A model generated the notes under the pieces. It did no database searches, was not told the origin of the DNA, and saw nothing but the letters and a program-made list of their open reading frames with translations. Both the position numbers and the translations under genes were made by a program. A stretch of DNA of 55,511 nt, from assembly GCA_934746015.1 (NCBI GenBank), contig CAKVEW010000021.1, positions 1-55,511 of the forward strand, read 5' to 3'. The stretch is from an uncultured Clostridium sp. GTDB taxonomy: Bacteria; Bacillota; Clostridia; Clostridiales; Clostridiaceae. This document shows, piece by piece, positions 8,851-17,194 of this stretch (its first letter is position 1; each line of letters starts with the position of its first letter).

Positions 8851-9828
8851 TTAAACCTCCTTTCCTTTATCAGATTTTTTCACTTTATTAGAAGTTTTTT
8901 TGAATATCTTCAATGATAGCTCTTTATCACCTAAAAGTCCTTGTGGTCTAAATATCATAAGAATAATAAGAGCAAGAGGGTATATAATCATTCTATAATC
9001 AGCAAAGCTTCTAAGTAGTTCAGGTAAGAATGTTAATATTATAGTAGCTATAATTGAACCTGATAGTGAACCCATACCTCCAAATACAACATAAGTTAAA
9101 TAATCTATAGACTTAACAAAGTTAAAATTAGAAGGCTGGATATATCCCATATAGTGAGAATATAAAGCCCCAGCTAATCCTGCAAAAAATGCACCTATAA
9201 TAAAGGCCATCATTTTATATTTAAAAGTGTTTACCCCCATAGCTTCAGCAGCAATTTCATTTTCACGTACAGTTATCATTGCTCTTCCTTGAGAAGAATG
9301 AAGGATGTTATATATTATTAAAACAGTTAAAACAGCAAATATAAAAGCAATAGTAAAGTCGGTCTTTTTGGGGATGCTTTTAAGTCCTGTAGCACCACCC
9401 ACAGCTTCAATATTCATTATAACAACCCTAATTATTTCACAAAAAGCCAAAGTAGTAATAGCAAAATAGTCTCCTTTTAATCGTAAGGTTGGATAACCTA
9501 TTAATGCTGCAAAAATAGATGCAATAATAGCACCAATTAATAAGGCCAGAAAAAATGGAATATTTGCGTCTTTAGTAAGCATAGCCGAAACATAAGCACC
9601 TATTGCCATAAAGCCAGCATGTCCTAAACATAATTGTCCTGTGAATCCAACTATTAGATTTAGTGAAACAGCTAAAATAATATTAATTAATGTTAAAATA
9701 ATTATTCCATTATAATAAGGTTTAATAATTTGAGAAGTTGTAAGACCAAATAAAATACCATAAGCTAAAATAATAGATACTAATATTAATAATGTCTTTT
9801 TACCAAAAAAATCTTTCATTGCAATCAC
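8851..9828 (-). CDS. livM: Branched-chain amino-acid ABC transporter, permease LivM
   Basis: A 325-aa integral membrane permease with about nine to ten hydrophobic segments. It carries the LivM-type sequences LNLIVGFTGQLCLGHAGFMAIGAYVSA, the EAA-like loop IAAEAMGVNTFKYKMMAFIIGAFFAGLAGALY, and YVVFGGMGSLSGSIIA. It forms the channel with LivH. The charged C-terminal tail (KTSNKVKKSDKGK) is cytoplasmic. The start abuts the stop of livH directly, with no gap. Confidence 0.92.
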   Translation of the reverse strand: MIAMKDFFGKKTLLILVSIILAYGILFGLTTSQIIKPYYNGIIILTLINIILAVSLNLIVGFTGQLCLGHAGFMAIGAYVSAMLTKDANIPFFLALLIGAIIASIFAALIGYPTLRLKGDYFAITTLAFCEIIRVVIMNIEAVGGATGLKSIPKKTDFTIAFIFAVLTVLIIYNILHSSQGRAMITVRENEIAAEAMGVNTFKYKMMAFIIGAFFAGLAGALYSHYMGYIQPSNFNFVKSIDYLTYVVFGGMGSLSGSIIATIILTFLPELLRSFADYRMIIYPLALIILMIFRPQGLLGDKELSLKIFKKTSNKVKKSDKGKEV

Positions 9829-10704
9829 CTACACTTTCTCATTAGTCTTTTTACCTAATAGACCAGTAGGTTTAATTAGAAGTATTACTATTAATATTCC
9901 AAATACAATAGCATCTGAAAAAGTAGTTGAAATATATGCTTTAGATAAAGTTTCTAATAATCCTATTGATAAACCACCAATTAATGCCCCAGGTATACTT
10001 CCGATTCCTCCAAGTACTGCTGCAACAAAGGCTTTTAATCCAGGCATTGTACCTATATAAGGAGTTATGCTAGGATAGGAAATTGCAACTAGAACACCAG
10101 CAATACCAGCTAATGCTGATCCAATAGCAAAAGTAAGAGAGATAGTGTTATCTACATTAATTCCCATTAATGAAGCAGCTTCTATATCATAAGAAGCTGC
10201 TCTCATTGCTTTTCCAACCTTAGTTTTATAAACAATAAATTGAAGGAGAAGAACAAGGAGTGCAGAAACTGCAAACATTAATATGGTTTTCCAATCTAAT
10301 TGAAGCCCCAAAAAAGTAATTGGTTCAAGGTTTATAAGTTCAGGAAAATGTTTTGGAGCTGTTCCAACAAATTTACTCATAATGTTTTGTAAAAATAATG
10401 ATACACCAATAGCAGTAATTAATAATGCTATCCTTGGTGATTTTCTTAAAGGCTTATATGCAATTTTTTCTATTAAAACACCAAGTAGTGCAGAAGCAGC
10501 CATTGCTACTAATAATGTAGGTAGTAAAGGTAATTTTAGTACACTTGATGCATAATATCCAGAAAAAGCACCAATCATGTAAATTTCACCATGAGCAAAG
10601 TTTATAAGTTGTATTATTCCATAAACCATTGTATAACCTAAAGCTAGGAGGGCATATACGCTACCTAAAGCTAAGCCATTTATTAATTGTTGTATAAATT
10701 CCAT
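9829..10704 (-). CDS. livH: Branched-chain amino-acid ABC transporter, permease LivH
   Basis: A 291-aa permease with about eight membrane segments. It begins FIQQLINGLALGSVYALLALGYTMVYGIIQLINFAHGEIYMIGAF, the classic LivH opening. It has the EAA-like loop AASLMGINVDNTISLTFAIGSALAGIAGVL and FVAAVLGGIGSIPGALIGG. It makes the second half of the membrane channel. A GGAGG lies before the ATG, and the gene follows livJ by 25 bp. Confidence 0.93.
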   Translation of the reverse strand: MEFIQQLINGLALGSVYALLALGYTMVYGIIQLINFAHGEIYMIGAFSGYYASSVLKLPLLPTLLVAMAASALLGVLIEKIAYKPLRKSPRIALLITAIGVSLFLQNIMSKFVGTAPKHFPELINLEPITFLGLQLDWKTILMFAVSALLVLLLQFIVYKTKVGKAMRAASYDIEAASLMGINVDNTISLTFAIGSALAGIAGVLVAISYPSITPYIGTMPGLKAFVAAVLGGIGSIPGALIGGLSIGLLETLSKAYISTTFSDAIVFGILIVILLIKPTGLLGKKTNEKV

Positions 10705-10729
10705 AATTACTCCTCCTTATATAAAAACA

Positions 10730-11872
10730 TTAAGGATTTAATTTATCAGCTAAAACCTTATTTTCACCCTCTAATTTAATAACTGCAGCACCTTTTATTG
10801 CAGATCTTTCTTCATTAAAACTAATTTTTCCAGTAACAGTTTCTATTTCTGTTTTAGCTAACTCATCTTTAATCTTTGTACCATCTGTGCTATTAGCATT
10901 TTTAATTGCTTCAACTAAAATTTTTGCAGAATCATAACCTAAAGCTGCAAATGCATCTGGTTCTTTGTTATATTCTTTTTTGTAAGAATCAACAAAATTT
11001 TTAACTATTTCAGAGGTATCACCTGAATAGTAGTGATTGATATAAATAGCACCATCTACTGCAGAACCACCTATATTCACTAACTCTTCAGATTCCCAAC
11101 CATCGCCACCTAAAAGTTGAGAAGTAATAGAAATATCTCTAGCTTGTTTAGCTATAAGACCAACAACATTATAGTAATCAGGTAATACAATAACATCAGG
11201 ATTAGATCCTTTAATCTTAGTTAATTGTGCCTTAAAATCTGTATCTCCATCATTGTAGGATAAGTATTCAACAACTGTTCCACCATTTTTTTCTAAGGTT
11301 TCTTTGTAAGCTTTTGCTATACCGATAGAGTAATCAGAACCTGCATTGTATAAAACAGCAGCTGTTTTCATGTTTAATTTTTCTGTAGTATATTTAGCTA
11401 ATATCTCACCTTGGAAGGAGTCTATGAAACATCCTCTAAACATATATTCTCCACCTTCATTAGTGATTGAAGGTTCAGTTCCTGTTGGTGTAATCATAGG
11501 AATTTGTCTTTCTGTTGAATTTTTAGCTATAGCTAAAGTAGCTCCAGAAGTAACTCCTCCTAATATAGCACATACCCCATCTTTATCTACTAATTTATTA
11601 AAAGCTTGCATTGCTCCATCAGCAGTAGCCCCATCATCTTCAAATACAAATTCAATTTTTTTACCATTTATTCCACCAGCGTCATTAATTTCTTTTACTA
11701 ATAAAGATGCCCCTTCTTTAACAGAATTACCGTAAGTAGATGCGCTACCAGTTAATGGTCCAATGCCTCCTATTTTAATTACTTCGCTTCCAGAATTAGA
11801 ACTTCCACATCCAATTAATAGTGACGTAGACATTATTGATGCTATAAGTCCTGAAAGTATTCTTTTTTTCAT
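10730..11872 (-). CDS. livJ: Branched-chain amino-acid ABC transporter, substrate-binding lipoprotein
   Basis: A 380-aa extracytoplasmic binding lipoprotein of the Leu/Ile/Val-binding family (peripla_BP_6). The signal peptide ends in the lipobox LLIGC with the lipidated cysteine at position 22. The mature part opens KIGGIGPLTGSASTYGNSVKEGA and contains LGGVTSGATLAIA (ligand pocket), PMITPTGTEPSIT and YDSAKILVEAI. It is the first gene of the operon and has AAAGGGGG before the ATG. As the only binding protein here, it sets the specificity of LivHMGF; related amino acids or amides remain possible ligands. Confidence 0.92.
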   Translation of the reverse strand: MKKRILSGLIASIMSTSLLIGCGSSNSGSEVIKIGGIGPLTGSASTYGNSVKEGASLLVKEINDAGGINGKKIEFVFEDDGATADGAMQAFNKLVDKDGVCAILGGVTSGATLAIAKNSTERQIPMITPTGTEPSITNEGGEYMFRGCFIDSFQGEILAKYTTEKLNMKTAAVLYNAGSDYSIGIAKAYKETLEKNGGTVVEYLSYNDGDTDFKAQLTKIKGSNPDVIVLPDYYNVVGLIAKQARDISITSQLLGGDGWESEELVNIGGSAVDGAIYINHYYSGDTSEIVKNFVDSYKKEYNKEPDAFAALGYDSAKILVEAIKNANSTDGTKIKDELAKTEIETVTGKISFNEERSAIKGAAVIKLEGENKVLADKLNP

Positions 11873-11967
11873 AAAAAATCCCCCTTTAAATTCATTGTTG
11901 TTAAAATGTTAAATTAATAAATAATTTATTAATAAATTAATTCTAAATAAACAATTATAATATTGAT

Positions 11968-11996
11968 ATAGTAACATAATTAGATAAATATTACAA
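11968..11996 (-). promoter_or_regulatory. Sigma-A-type promoter of the liv operon
   Basis: On the minus strand TTGTAA (11996-11991) and TACTAT (11973-11968) are separated by exactly 17 nt, 95 bp upstream of the livJ start. This is the best-placed candidate in the gap. Confidence 0.5.
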
Positions 11997-12199
11997 TATA
12001 GATATTTAATGTTTTGAAGAAAAAATATAAAAATGGAATGAATGGTGTATGTATACAGTAATATTATGTAAAAGAAACTGATTAGGAACTTTAAAATATT
12101 AAATTGGAAATAACATATTATGTTAATGTATTATAAATAAGAAAGATAAAGAATATATACACTAAATCATAATATAGGTTAGTTACTGTATATAGAGTA

Positions 12200-12245
12200 A
12201 ATGTAGATTTTGCTTATGATAAAGCAAAGCCTACATTCTTTTTTT
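12200..12245 (+). terminator. Strong plus-strand terminator with no gene in front of it
   Basis: Arms 12200-12215 and 12222-12237 form a 7-bp stem, an A-C mismatch and an 8-bp stem (one T-G pair), followed by C and seven T residues. It lies 142 bp before the glycosyltransferase start. It may be an attenuator in that operon's leader or the end of a short RNA. Confidence 0.55.
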
Positions 12246-12386
12246 ATCTAAAAATATAAAAGACTAGGCTTCATAAAATCTTCATAAATTCTTTAATATT
12301 TCTTGTGAATTTTAATTAAAAATATTTAAATTTCATGATTAAAATTTATTATATAGAAGATAAGTTGTTAGATGGAGGTAAGGAAG

Positions 12387-13127
12387 ATGAAAATATTAAT
12401 TATAGTTCCTGCTTATAATGAAGAGAAAAGTATATATGATGTAGTTTCTTCTGTTAAATTAAATATTCCTTCTGCAGATGTTCTAGTTGTAAATGATGGC
12501 TCCACTGATAACACGTATAGTGAAGCTATAAAGGCAGGGGCAAAAATTATAAATTTAGCTAATAATTTAGGAATAGGTGGGGCAGTTCAAAGTGGGTATA
12601 TTTATGCATATTTAAAAGAATATGATATTGCGGTTCAATTAGATGGGGATGGGCAACATAATCCAAGAGATTTAAAAAATCTAATTAAGGAAATAGAAAC
12701 AGGTAATGCTGATATTGTAATAGGTTCAAGATTTGTTGAAAGAACTGAATATAAGCCAAGTTTTTTTAGGAAAATAGGAATAAAGTACTTTTCAAAGTTA
12801 GTTTCAATTTTATGTGGAAGAAATTATTATGACACAACATCTGGATATAGGTTAGTAAATAGAAGAGGAATAAAACTTTTTTCAAAGTATTATCCTAAAG
12901 ATTATCCAGAAGTAGAGACAATAGTATATGCATGTAAGCATGGTTTAACTATAAAGGAAGTAAAAGTTCAAATGAATAATAGAAAAACTGGTAAATCTTC
13001 TATAACTCCTATTAGGAGTATATATTACATGATAAAAGTAACAATAGCCACAATAAATGTAGCACTTTATTGTTATTGTATCAATAATAGATATCTTAAT
13101 AAGAAAGGAGCTGAAGTAATTAGATGA
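12387..13127 (+). CDS. Family 2 glycosyltransferase, dolichyl/undecaprenyl-phosphate sugar synthase type
   Basis: A 246-aa GT2 enzyme resembling DPM1. ILIIVPAYNEEKSI opens the nucleotide-binding fold. VVNDGSTDNT and QLDGDGQH (DXD-like metal site) follow, then the IGSRF and TTSGYRL acceptor-loop segments. Such enzymes move a sugar from a nucleotide donor to undecaprenyl phosphate on the cytoplasmic face. An upstream in-frame ATG (12372) contains the GGAGG itself, so the ATG at 12387, 8 nt after GGAGG, is preferred. The C-terminal tail (ALYCYCINNRYLNKKG) is odd; a +1 shift near 13065 would give a hydrophobic tail ending IDILIRKELK, so a frameshift is suspected. Confidence 0.85.
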   Translation: MKILIIVPAYNEEKSIYDVVSSVKLNIPSADVLVVNDGSTDNTYSEAIKAGAKIINLANNLGIGGAVQSGYIYAYLKEYDIAVQLDGDGQHNPRDLKNLIKEIETGNADIVIGSRFVERTEYKPSFFRKIGIKYFSKLVSILCGRNYYDTTSGYRLVNRRGIKLFSKYYPKDYPEVETIVYACKHGLTIKEVKVQMNNRKTGKSSITPIRSIYYMIKVTIATINVALYCYCINNRYLNKKGAEVIR

Positions 13128-13258
13128 AAACATTGATTACTATAATTATTTTAATATATATCTTATATGAAATCTTTGATATAAAAAATAGGCTTATAAA
13201 GTTGACACAAGAAAATGCGATTCTTTTAGAACTATTAAAGGAGAAAAATAATAAATGA
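13124..13258 (+). CDS. Short DUF2304-like protein, apparently truncated
   Basis: A 44-aa ORF with one membrane helix (LITIIIILIYILYEIF) and a short coiled-coil tail (RLIKLTQENAILLELLKE). The tail resembles the C-terminus of DUF2304 proteins, which normally have about 110-120 aa and sit directly after GT2 glycosyltransferases of this kind. The first helices are missing. The start overlaps the glycosyltransferase stop by 4 bp, AAGGAG lies 13 nt upstream, and the stop overlaps the next ATG, so it sits in a fully coupled operon. Its role in the family is unknown. Confidence 0.5.
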   Translation: MKTLITIIILIYILYEIFDIKNRLIKLTQENAILLELLKEKNNK

Positions 13259-13602
13259 TGTATATATTGATATTTATAAATATTAGTCTATTGCTTTTAG
13301 GACAGGTTATATGGAAATTAGGTACAAAAACTATAAATTTTGAAATGACGTTAAAAGGCATATTTAATTTATTATTTAATCCATATGTACTAGGTGGAGG
13401 AATAATATACGTAATAGCAAGTCTTCTATGGATTTATATATTATCAAAAGAAGATTTAAGTAAAGTATATCCATTACAAAGTCTTTGTTATGTATTCGGT
13501 GCTGTTATTGGGATATTTATATTTAAGGAGAACGTTAGTACACTAAAGATATTAGGATTAGTTCTGATAGTTAGTGGAGCCTTTATAATAAGTTTAAGTT
13601 AG
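13255..13602 (+). CDS. EmrE/ArnE-like small membrane transporter, putative lipid-linked sugar flippase
   Basis: A 115-aa protein with four predicted helices and the drug/metabolite transporter fold of half size, similar in layout to EmrE and to ArnE/ArnF. Characteristic segments are LLLGQVIWKLG near the N-terminus and YPLQSLCYVFGAVIGIFIFKE before the last helix. ArnE/ArnF-type proteins flip undecaprenyl-phosphate sugars across the membrane. Its place between a GT2 that should make such a lipid and a GT-C enzyme that should use it supports that role over drug export. ATGA overlap with the previous ORF. Confidence 0.7.
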   Translation: MMYILIFINISLLLLGQVIWKLGTKTINFEMTLKGIFNLLFNPYVLGGGIIYVIASLLWIYILSKEDLSKVYPLQSLCYVFGAVIGIFIFKENVSTLKILGLVLIVSGAFIISLS

Positions 13603-13614
13603 GGAGAGAAAGAT

Positions 13615-14862
13615 ATGTTTTCAATAAAGAAAGAGGAAAAGAATATAAAAGTAGCACTTCTTTTAATAGAATTATCATTTGCTTTAGTTGGATTAATATA
13701 TATATTAAAGCTCGGAGATAAAACTTTGTTAGGTAGTTTAGAAAAATTTGATAATGATGATGTTAAGTATATAAGAAGTGCATGGAACCTAGTAGAAAAT
13801 AAGATATTATCCTATGAAAGTATATATGAACCATCAGTATATATAATGCCAGGATTAACTTTTGTATTATCATTTTTTGTTATCTTATTTGGTAAGTTTA
13901 ATGCAATAGTAGCATTTAGGATATTTCAGATTTTTATTCAGTGTGGATCTCTATATTTAATATTTTTAATAGGAAGAAAATTATTTAATAGTAGAATTGC
14001 AATAATTGCATGTCTAATTAATTCATTATATATAGTGGAATTTTATGTTCCAAGTTTAATTCTTATGGAAACTATTTTTAAGTTTTTACTACTTTTATTA
14101 GTTTATTTAAGTATGTATGCAATTGAAAGAAAAAGTACTAAGCTTTATATAATAGCAGGAGTAGTATGGAGTATAGCATGTTTGTTTAGACCTACCATTG
14201 CAGCCTTTCCAGGGGTAATATTATTGGCTTGGATAATAAAAAAAGAATACAAATTGAAGGATATGTTCAAATATGCTAGTATTGTTTTAGGAATATTTTG
14301 TATAATTATGTCACCTTGGTGGATAAGAAATTATAAGCAATTTAATACTTTCATACCTTTTACTGCTTCTAGTGGAAATCCTTTTTTACAAGGTACATTT
14401 ATAAATTATGACCAATCTAATGGCTTTGGAGTTCTATATGAAAAAGGGGATAATTATATTGAAAGTAATAAAAATGAAATTAAAGCAGGAATAGAAAGAC
14501 TTAAAACTTATGGTAAAAAAGAACCACTTAAATATTTAAGTTGGTATACTCTAGGAAAGACTTGGTATTTTTGGAGAATACCATTTTATTGGAATGGAAT
14601 AATAGGATTTATCTTAGCTCTAATTCAGCATTACTTCATATTAATCACATCTATATTGGGCATAAGATTAAGTGTAAAAAAATCAATCTTAAGGGCTAAT
14701 ACACTTATTATTTTAGGTACTATAATAATTTTTAATATTGCTTATTTACCATACTACACATTTGAAAGATATTCATATCCATTAATTTCATTGCTTACTA
14801 TTTTTTCAGGATACATAATTGATAGTTGGATAGAAAAGAAGAAGACAGTAAGAATTAGTTGA
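13615..14862 (+). CDS. Membrane glycosyltransferase of the GT-C (ArnT/PMT-like) type
   Basis: A 415-aa protein with about ten hydrophobic helices. The first extracellular loop carries an acidic FDNDDVKYIRSAWNL segment. GT-C enzymes keep their catalytic acidic residue in this loop and use lipid-phosphate sugars as donors. FRPTIAAFPGVILLAW and SPWWIRNYKQFNTFIPFTASSGNP are typical of this group. It most likely transfers the flipped sugar to a cell-surface acceptor such as a teichoic acid, polysaccharide or protein. It lies 12 bp after the small transporter with GGGAGAG before the ATG. Confidence 0.75.
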   Translation: MFSIKKEEKNIKVALLLIELSFALVGLIYILKLGDKTLLGSLEKFDNDDVKYIRSAWNLVENKILSYESIYEPSVYIMPGLTFVLSFFVILFGKFNAIVAFRIFQIFIQCGSLYLIFLIGRKLFNSRIAIIACLINSLYIVEFYVPSLILMETIFKFLLLLLVYLSMYAIERKSTKLYIIAGVVWSIACLFRPTIAAFPGVILLAWIIKKEYKLKDMFKYASIVLGIFCIIMSPWWIRNYKQFNTFIPFTASSGNPFLQGTFINYDQSNGFGVLYEKGDNYIESNKNEIKAGIERLKTYGKKEPLKYLSWYTLGKTWYFWRIPFYWNGIIGFILALIQHYFILITSILGIRLSVKKSILRANTLIILGTIIIFNIAYLPYYTFERYSYPLISLLTIFSGYIIDSWIEKKKTVRIS

Positions 14863-14879
14863 AAGAAGGGTGTAATGTT

Positions 14880-15578
14880 ATGGAGGAGAAAAGAACAATA
14901 TTAGTAGTAGATGATGAAAAGGATATTCGAGAGATAATTGAAATTTATTTAATGAATGAGGGATATAATATTGTTTTAGCCTGTGATGGAATAGAGGCCC
15001 TAGAAAAATTAAAGAAAGAAAAAATAGATTTAATAATTTTGGATATAATGATGCCAAAGCTTGATGGAATTAGGACTTGTCTTAAAATAAGAGAAGATAA
15101 GAAGATGCCTATTATAATGCTTTCGGCTAAAAGTGAGGATAGTGATAAAATATTAGGGCTAAACATAGGTGCTGATGATTATATTATAAAACCTTTTAAT
15201 CCATTAGAATTGGTAGCAAGAGTTAAATCACAATTAAGAAGAATCACTAGCTTTAGTGAGGCTAAAGAAATTAACAATGAAGAAATATGTATAGATGGAC
15301 TTAGAATTAATAAAGCAAATAGAGAAGTTTATGTAGACGATAGAAACGTAAGGTTAACACCTAGGGAATTTGATATTTTAAAACTTCTTGCTAGCAATAG
15401 AGGAAGGGTTTTAAGCACAGAACAAATATATGAAAAAGTATGGAATGAACCATTTTATAATTCTGAGAATACAGTTGCAGTACATATTAGAAATATAAGA
15501 GAAAAAATAGAGATTAATCCTAAGGAGCCTAAGTATATAAAGCTTGTGTGGGGAGTTGGGTATAAAATTGAAAAATAG
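14880..15578 (+). CDS. OmpR/PhoB-family response regulator
   Basis: A 232-aa response regulator. The receiver domain (1-120) has the acidic pair D11/D12, phospho-acceptor D55 in IILDIMMPKLDG, and the KPF lysine. The winged-helix DNA-binding domain contains RLTPREFDILKLLASNRGRVLS and WGVGYKIEK. An in-frame TTG at 14859 overlaps the previous stop; the ATG at 14880 with GAAGGG in front is preferred. It follows the membrane glycosyltransferase by 17 bp and overlaps the kinase gene, so it probably controls its own operon and the envelope modification encoded there. Confidence 0.9.
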   Translation: MEEKRTILVVDDEKDIREIIEIYLMNEGYNIVLACDGIEALEKLKKEKIDLIILDIMMPKLDGIRTCLKIREDKKMPIIMLSAKSEDSDKILGLNIGADDYIIKPFNPLELVARVKSQLRRITSFSEAKEINNEEICIDGLRINKANREVYVDDRNVRLTPREFDILKLLASNRGRVLSTEQIYEKVWNEPFYNSENTVAVHIRNIREKIEINPKEPKYIKLVWGVGYKIEK

Positions 15579-16926
15579 AAAGTTTTTAAGAGGAAGTTTG
15601 AAAAAGGAATTCTTATTATTAAATATAATTAGTTTTATTATAATAGGTTGTGGTATTGCGTATAGCATTAGTATAGCTAAAAATAATGATACTGTAAGTT
15701 TGATTAACAGATTTAATAATGCATATGTAGAAATAATAAAATATGTTAATAGAAATGATGCTAATTCTAAAGAATATTTGATAGAAGTAAGTGATTTATA
15801 TAATATTAATTCAGCTATCATAGATAATGAAGGAAATATATATATGAAGTCAAAAGGTGTATTAGAAGAAAAGATTGATGTTAATATGATAAAAAATATT
15901 TTTCAAAATAAATACACAGATGGTAACTTTTATCAACAATATGATATACGATTAGATGAGGAAGATTATAAATTATTAATATGGAAAAATCAAGGTAGTA
16001 GTGCAGTTATAATAAAAATATTTCTAGGTATTTCAGTAAGTTTTTTATTGGCCATATTAACCATATATTTATACACATATAAAAAGGTTAAGTATATAGG
16101 AAATCTAACTAAAGGAATAAATGAATTTTCATCTGGTAACTTAGAATATAGGATAACAGAAAAAGAGAATAATGAATTAGGATTTTTAGCTAAAGGAATG
16201 AATTTAATGGCTAATAATCTAAAGAATAGTATAGAAGCAGAAAGAAATCAAGAAAAATTTAAATCAGAATTAATTACAAATGTTTCTCATGATTTAAGAA
16301 CTCCACTAACATCAATAATAGGATATTTACAGCTTATAGATAATGAAAAAACTACAGAAGATAATAAGAAAAGATATGTTAAAAGTGCAATAGAAAAGTC
16401 GTATAAGCTAAGAGACTTAATTGGAGATTTATTTGAATATTCTAAGCTACAGTCTAATTCAGTTTCTTTACAAAGGAGTAATGTAAATGTAATAGAGATA
16501 ATAGAACAGAGCATTGGCGAGTTATATGTAGAGGCTATGAAGAAGAATATAGTATTTATTAAGAATTATGAATATTCAAATATAAATTTATATATTGATT
16601 CTAACAAAATAGGTAGAGTTTTTCAAAATATATTATCAAACACTGTAAAATACAGCGTTGAAAATAGTAATGTTTTAATTGATATAAATGAAGAAAAAAA
16701 TGATGTAATAATTTCTTTTGAAAACGAAATAGAGCAAGAATCATTAAAAGATGTAGATAAAATATTCAATAGATTTTATAGATGCAATGAATCAAGAAAT
16801 TCTGAAATCCCTGGTTCTGGGCTGGGCTTAGCAATAGCAAAGAGTATTATAGATCTTCATAATGGAGATATTTATGCGAAATGTGAAAATAATATCTTTA
16901 AGATATATGTTAAATTGATAAAATAA
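15568..16926 (+). CDS. Sensor histidine kinase
   Basis: About 452 aa. Two membrane helices (about 15-37 and 147-170) flank an extracytoplasmic sensor region of about 110 residues. A HAMP linker, HisKA domain with phospho-acceptor H241 in NVSHDLRTPLTS, and a HATPase_c domain with GSGLGLAIAKSII follow. The start is not certain: TTG codons at 15544, 15556 and 15568 are in frame, all overlapping the regulator gene. 15568 is chosen because it follows a GGGGAG at a usable distance. The sensor region has no recognised domain. The cognate regulator is the preceding gene. Confidence 0.88.
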   Translation: MKNRKFLRGSLKKEFLLLNIISFIIIGCGIAYSISIAKNNDTVSLINRFNNAYVEIIKYVNRNDANSKEYLIEVSDLYNINSAIIDNEGNIYMKSKGVLEEKIDVNMIKNIFQNKYTDGNFYQQYDIRLDEEDYKLLIWKNQGSSAVIIKIFLGISVSFLLAILTIYLYTYKKVKYIGNLTKGINEFSSGNLEYRITEKENNELGFLAKGMNLMANNLKNSIEAERNQEKFKSELITNVSHDLRTPLTSIIGYLQLIDNEKTTEDNKKRYVKSAIEKSYKLRDLIGDLFEYSKLQSNSVSLQRSNVNVIEIIEQSIGELYVEAMKKNIVFIKNYEYSNINLYIDSNKIGRVFQNILSNTVKYSVENSNVLIDINEEKNDVIISFENEIEQESLKDVDKIFNRFYRCNESRNSEIPGSGLGLAIAKSIIDLHNGDIYAKCENNIFKIYVKLIK

Positions 16927-17017
16927 ATAATATATTTTTATTGATAGAAAATAATAAGATTGATGATGTTAATAATTGCTTTTTATATTATAAAATATTA
17001 TAACTAATTTAAACACA

Positions 17018-17061
17018 AAAATCTCCTTTCAATAATTAGTAAAGTATTGAAAGGAGATTTT
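17018..17061. terminator. Terminator closing the glycosylation/two-component operon
   Basis: A perfect 17-bp stem (17018-17034 with 17045-17061) with a 10-nt loop, A-rich before and T-rich after. Confidence 0.8.
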
Positions 17062-17194
17062 ATCTATATTATAAGAAAAAATTCTAAGAGTTTATCTAAA
17101 TTATAAAATTTATGTTATAATTAGCCACGAATAAAACTAGTAAATAATAAAAATTAATAAGCAAGAAGAATATATTAATAATTTGGAGGTCAGT

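Larger units (their letters stand above)
11873..12386. other. Divergent regulatory gap between livJ and the glycosyltransferase operon
   Basis: 514 bp of very AT-rich DNA. It holds the livJ promoter (11968-11996, minus), a strong plus-strand terminator (12200-12245) with no gene in front of it, and about 140 bp that should contain the glycosyltransferase promoter. I could not settle on one for that operon. Confidence 0.5.

Noticed and set aside
11346..11735. Open frame on the plus strand inside livJ
   Set aside because: Antisense shadow of the conserved binding-protein gene.
15411..15821. Open frame on the minus strand across the regulator/kinase junction
   Set aside because: It lies over two well-supported plus-strand genes and has no start signals.
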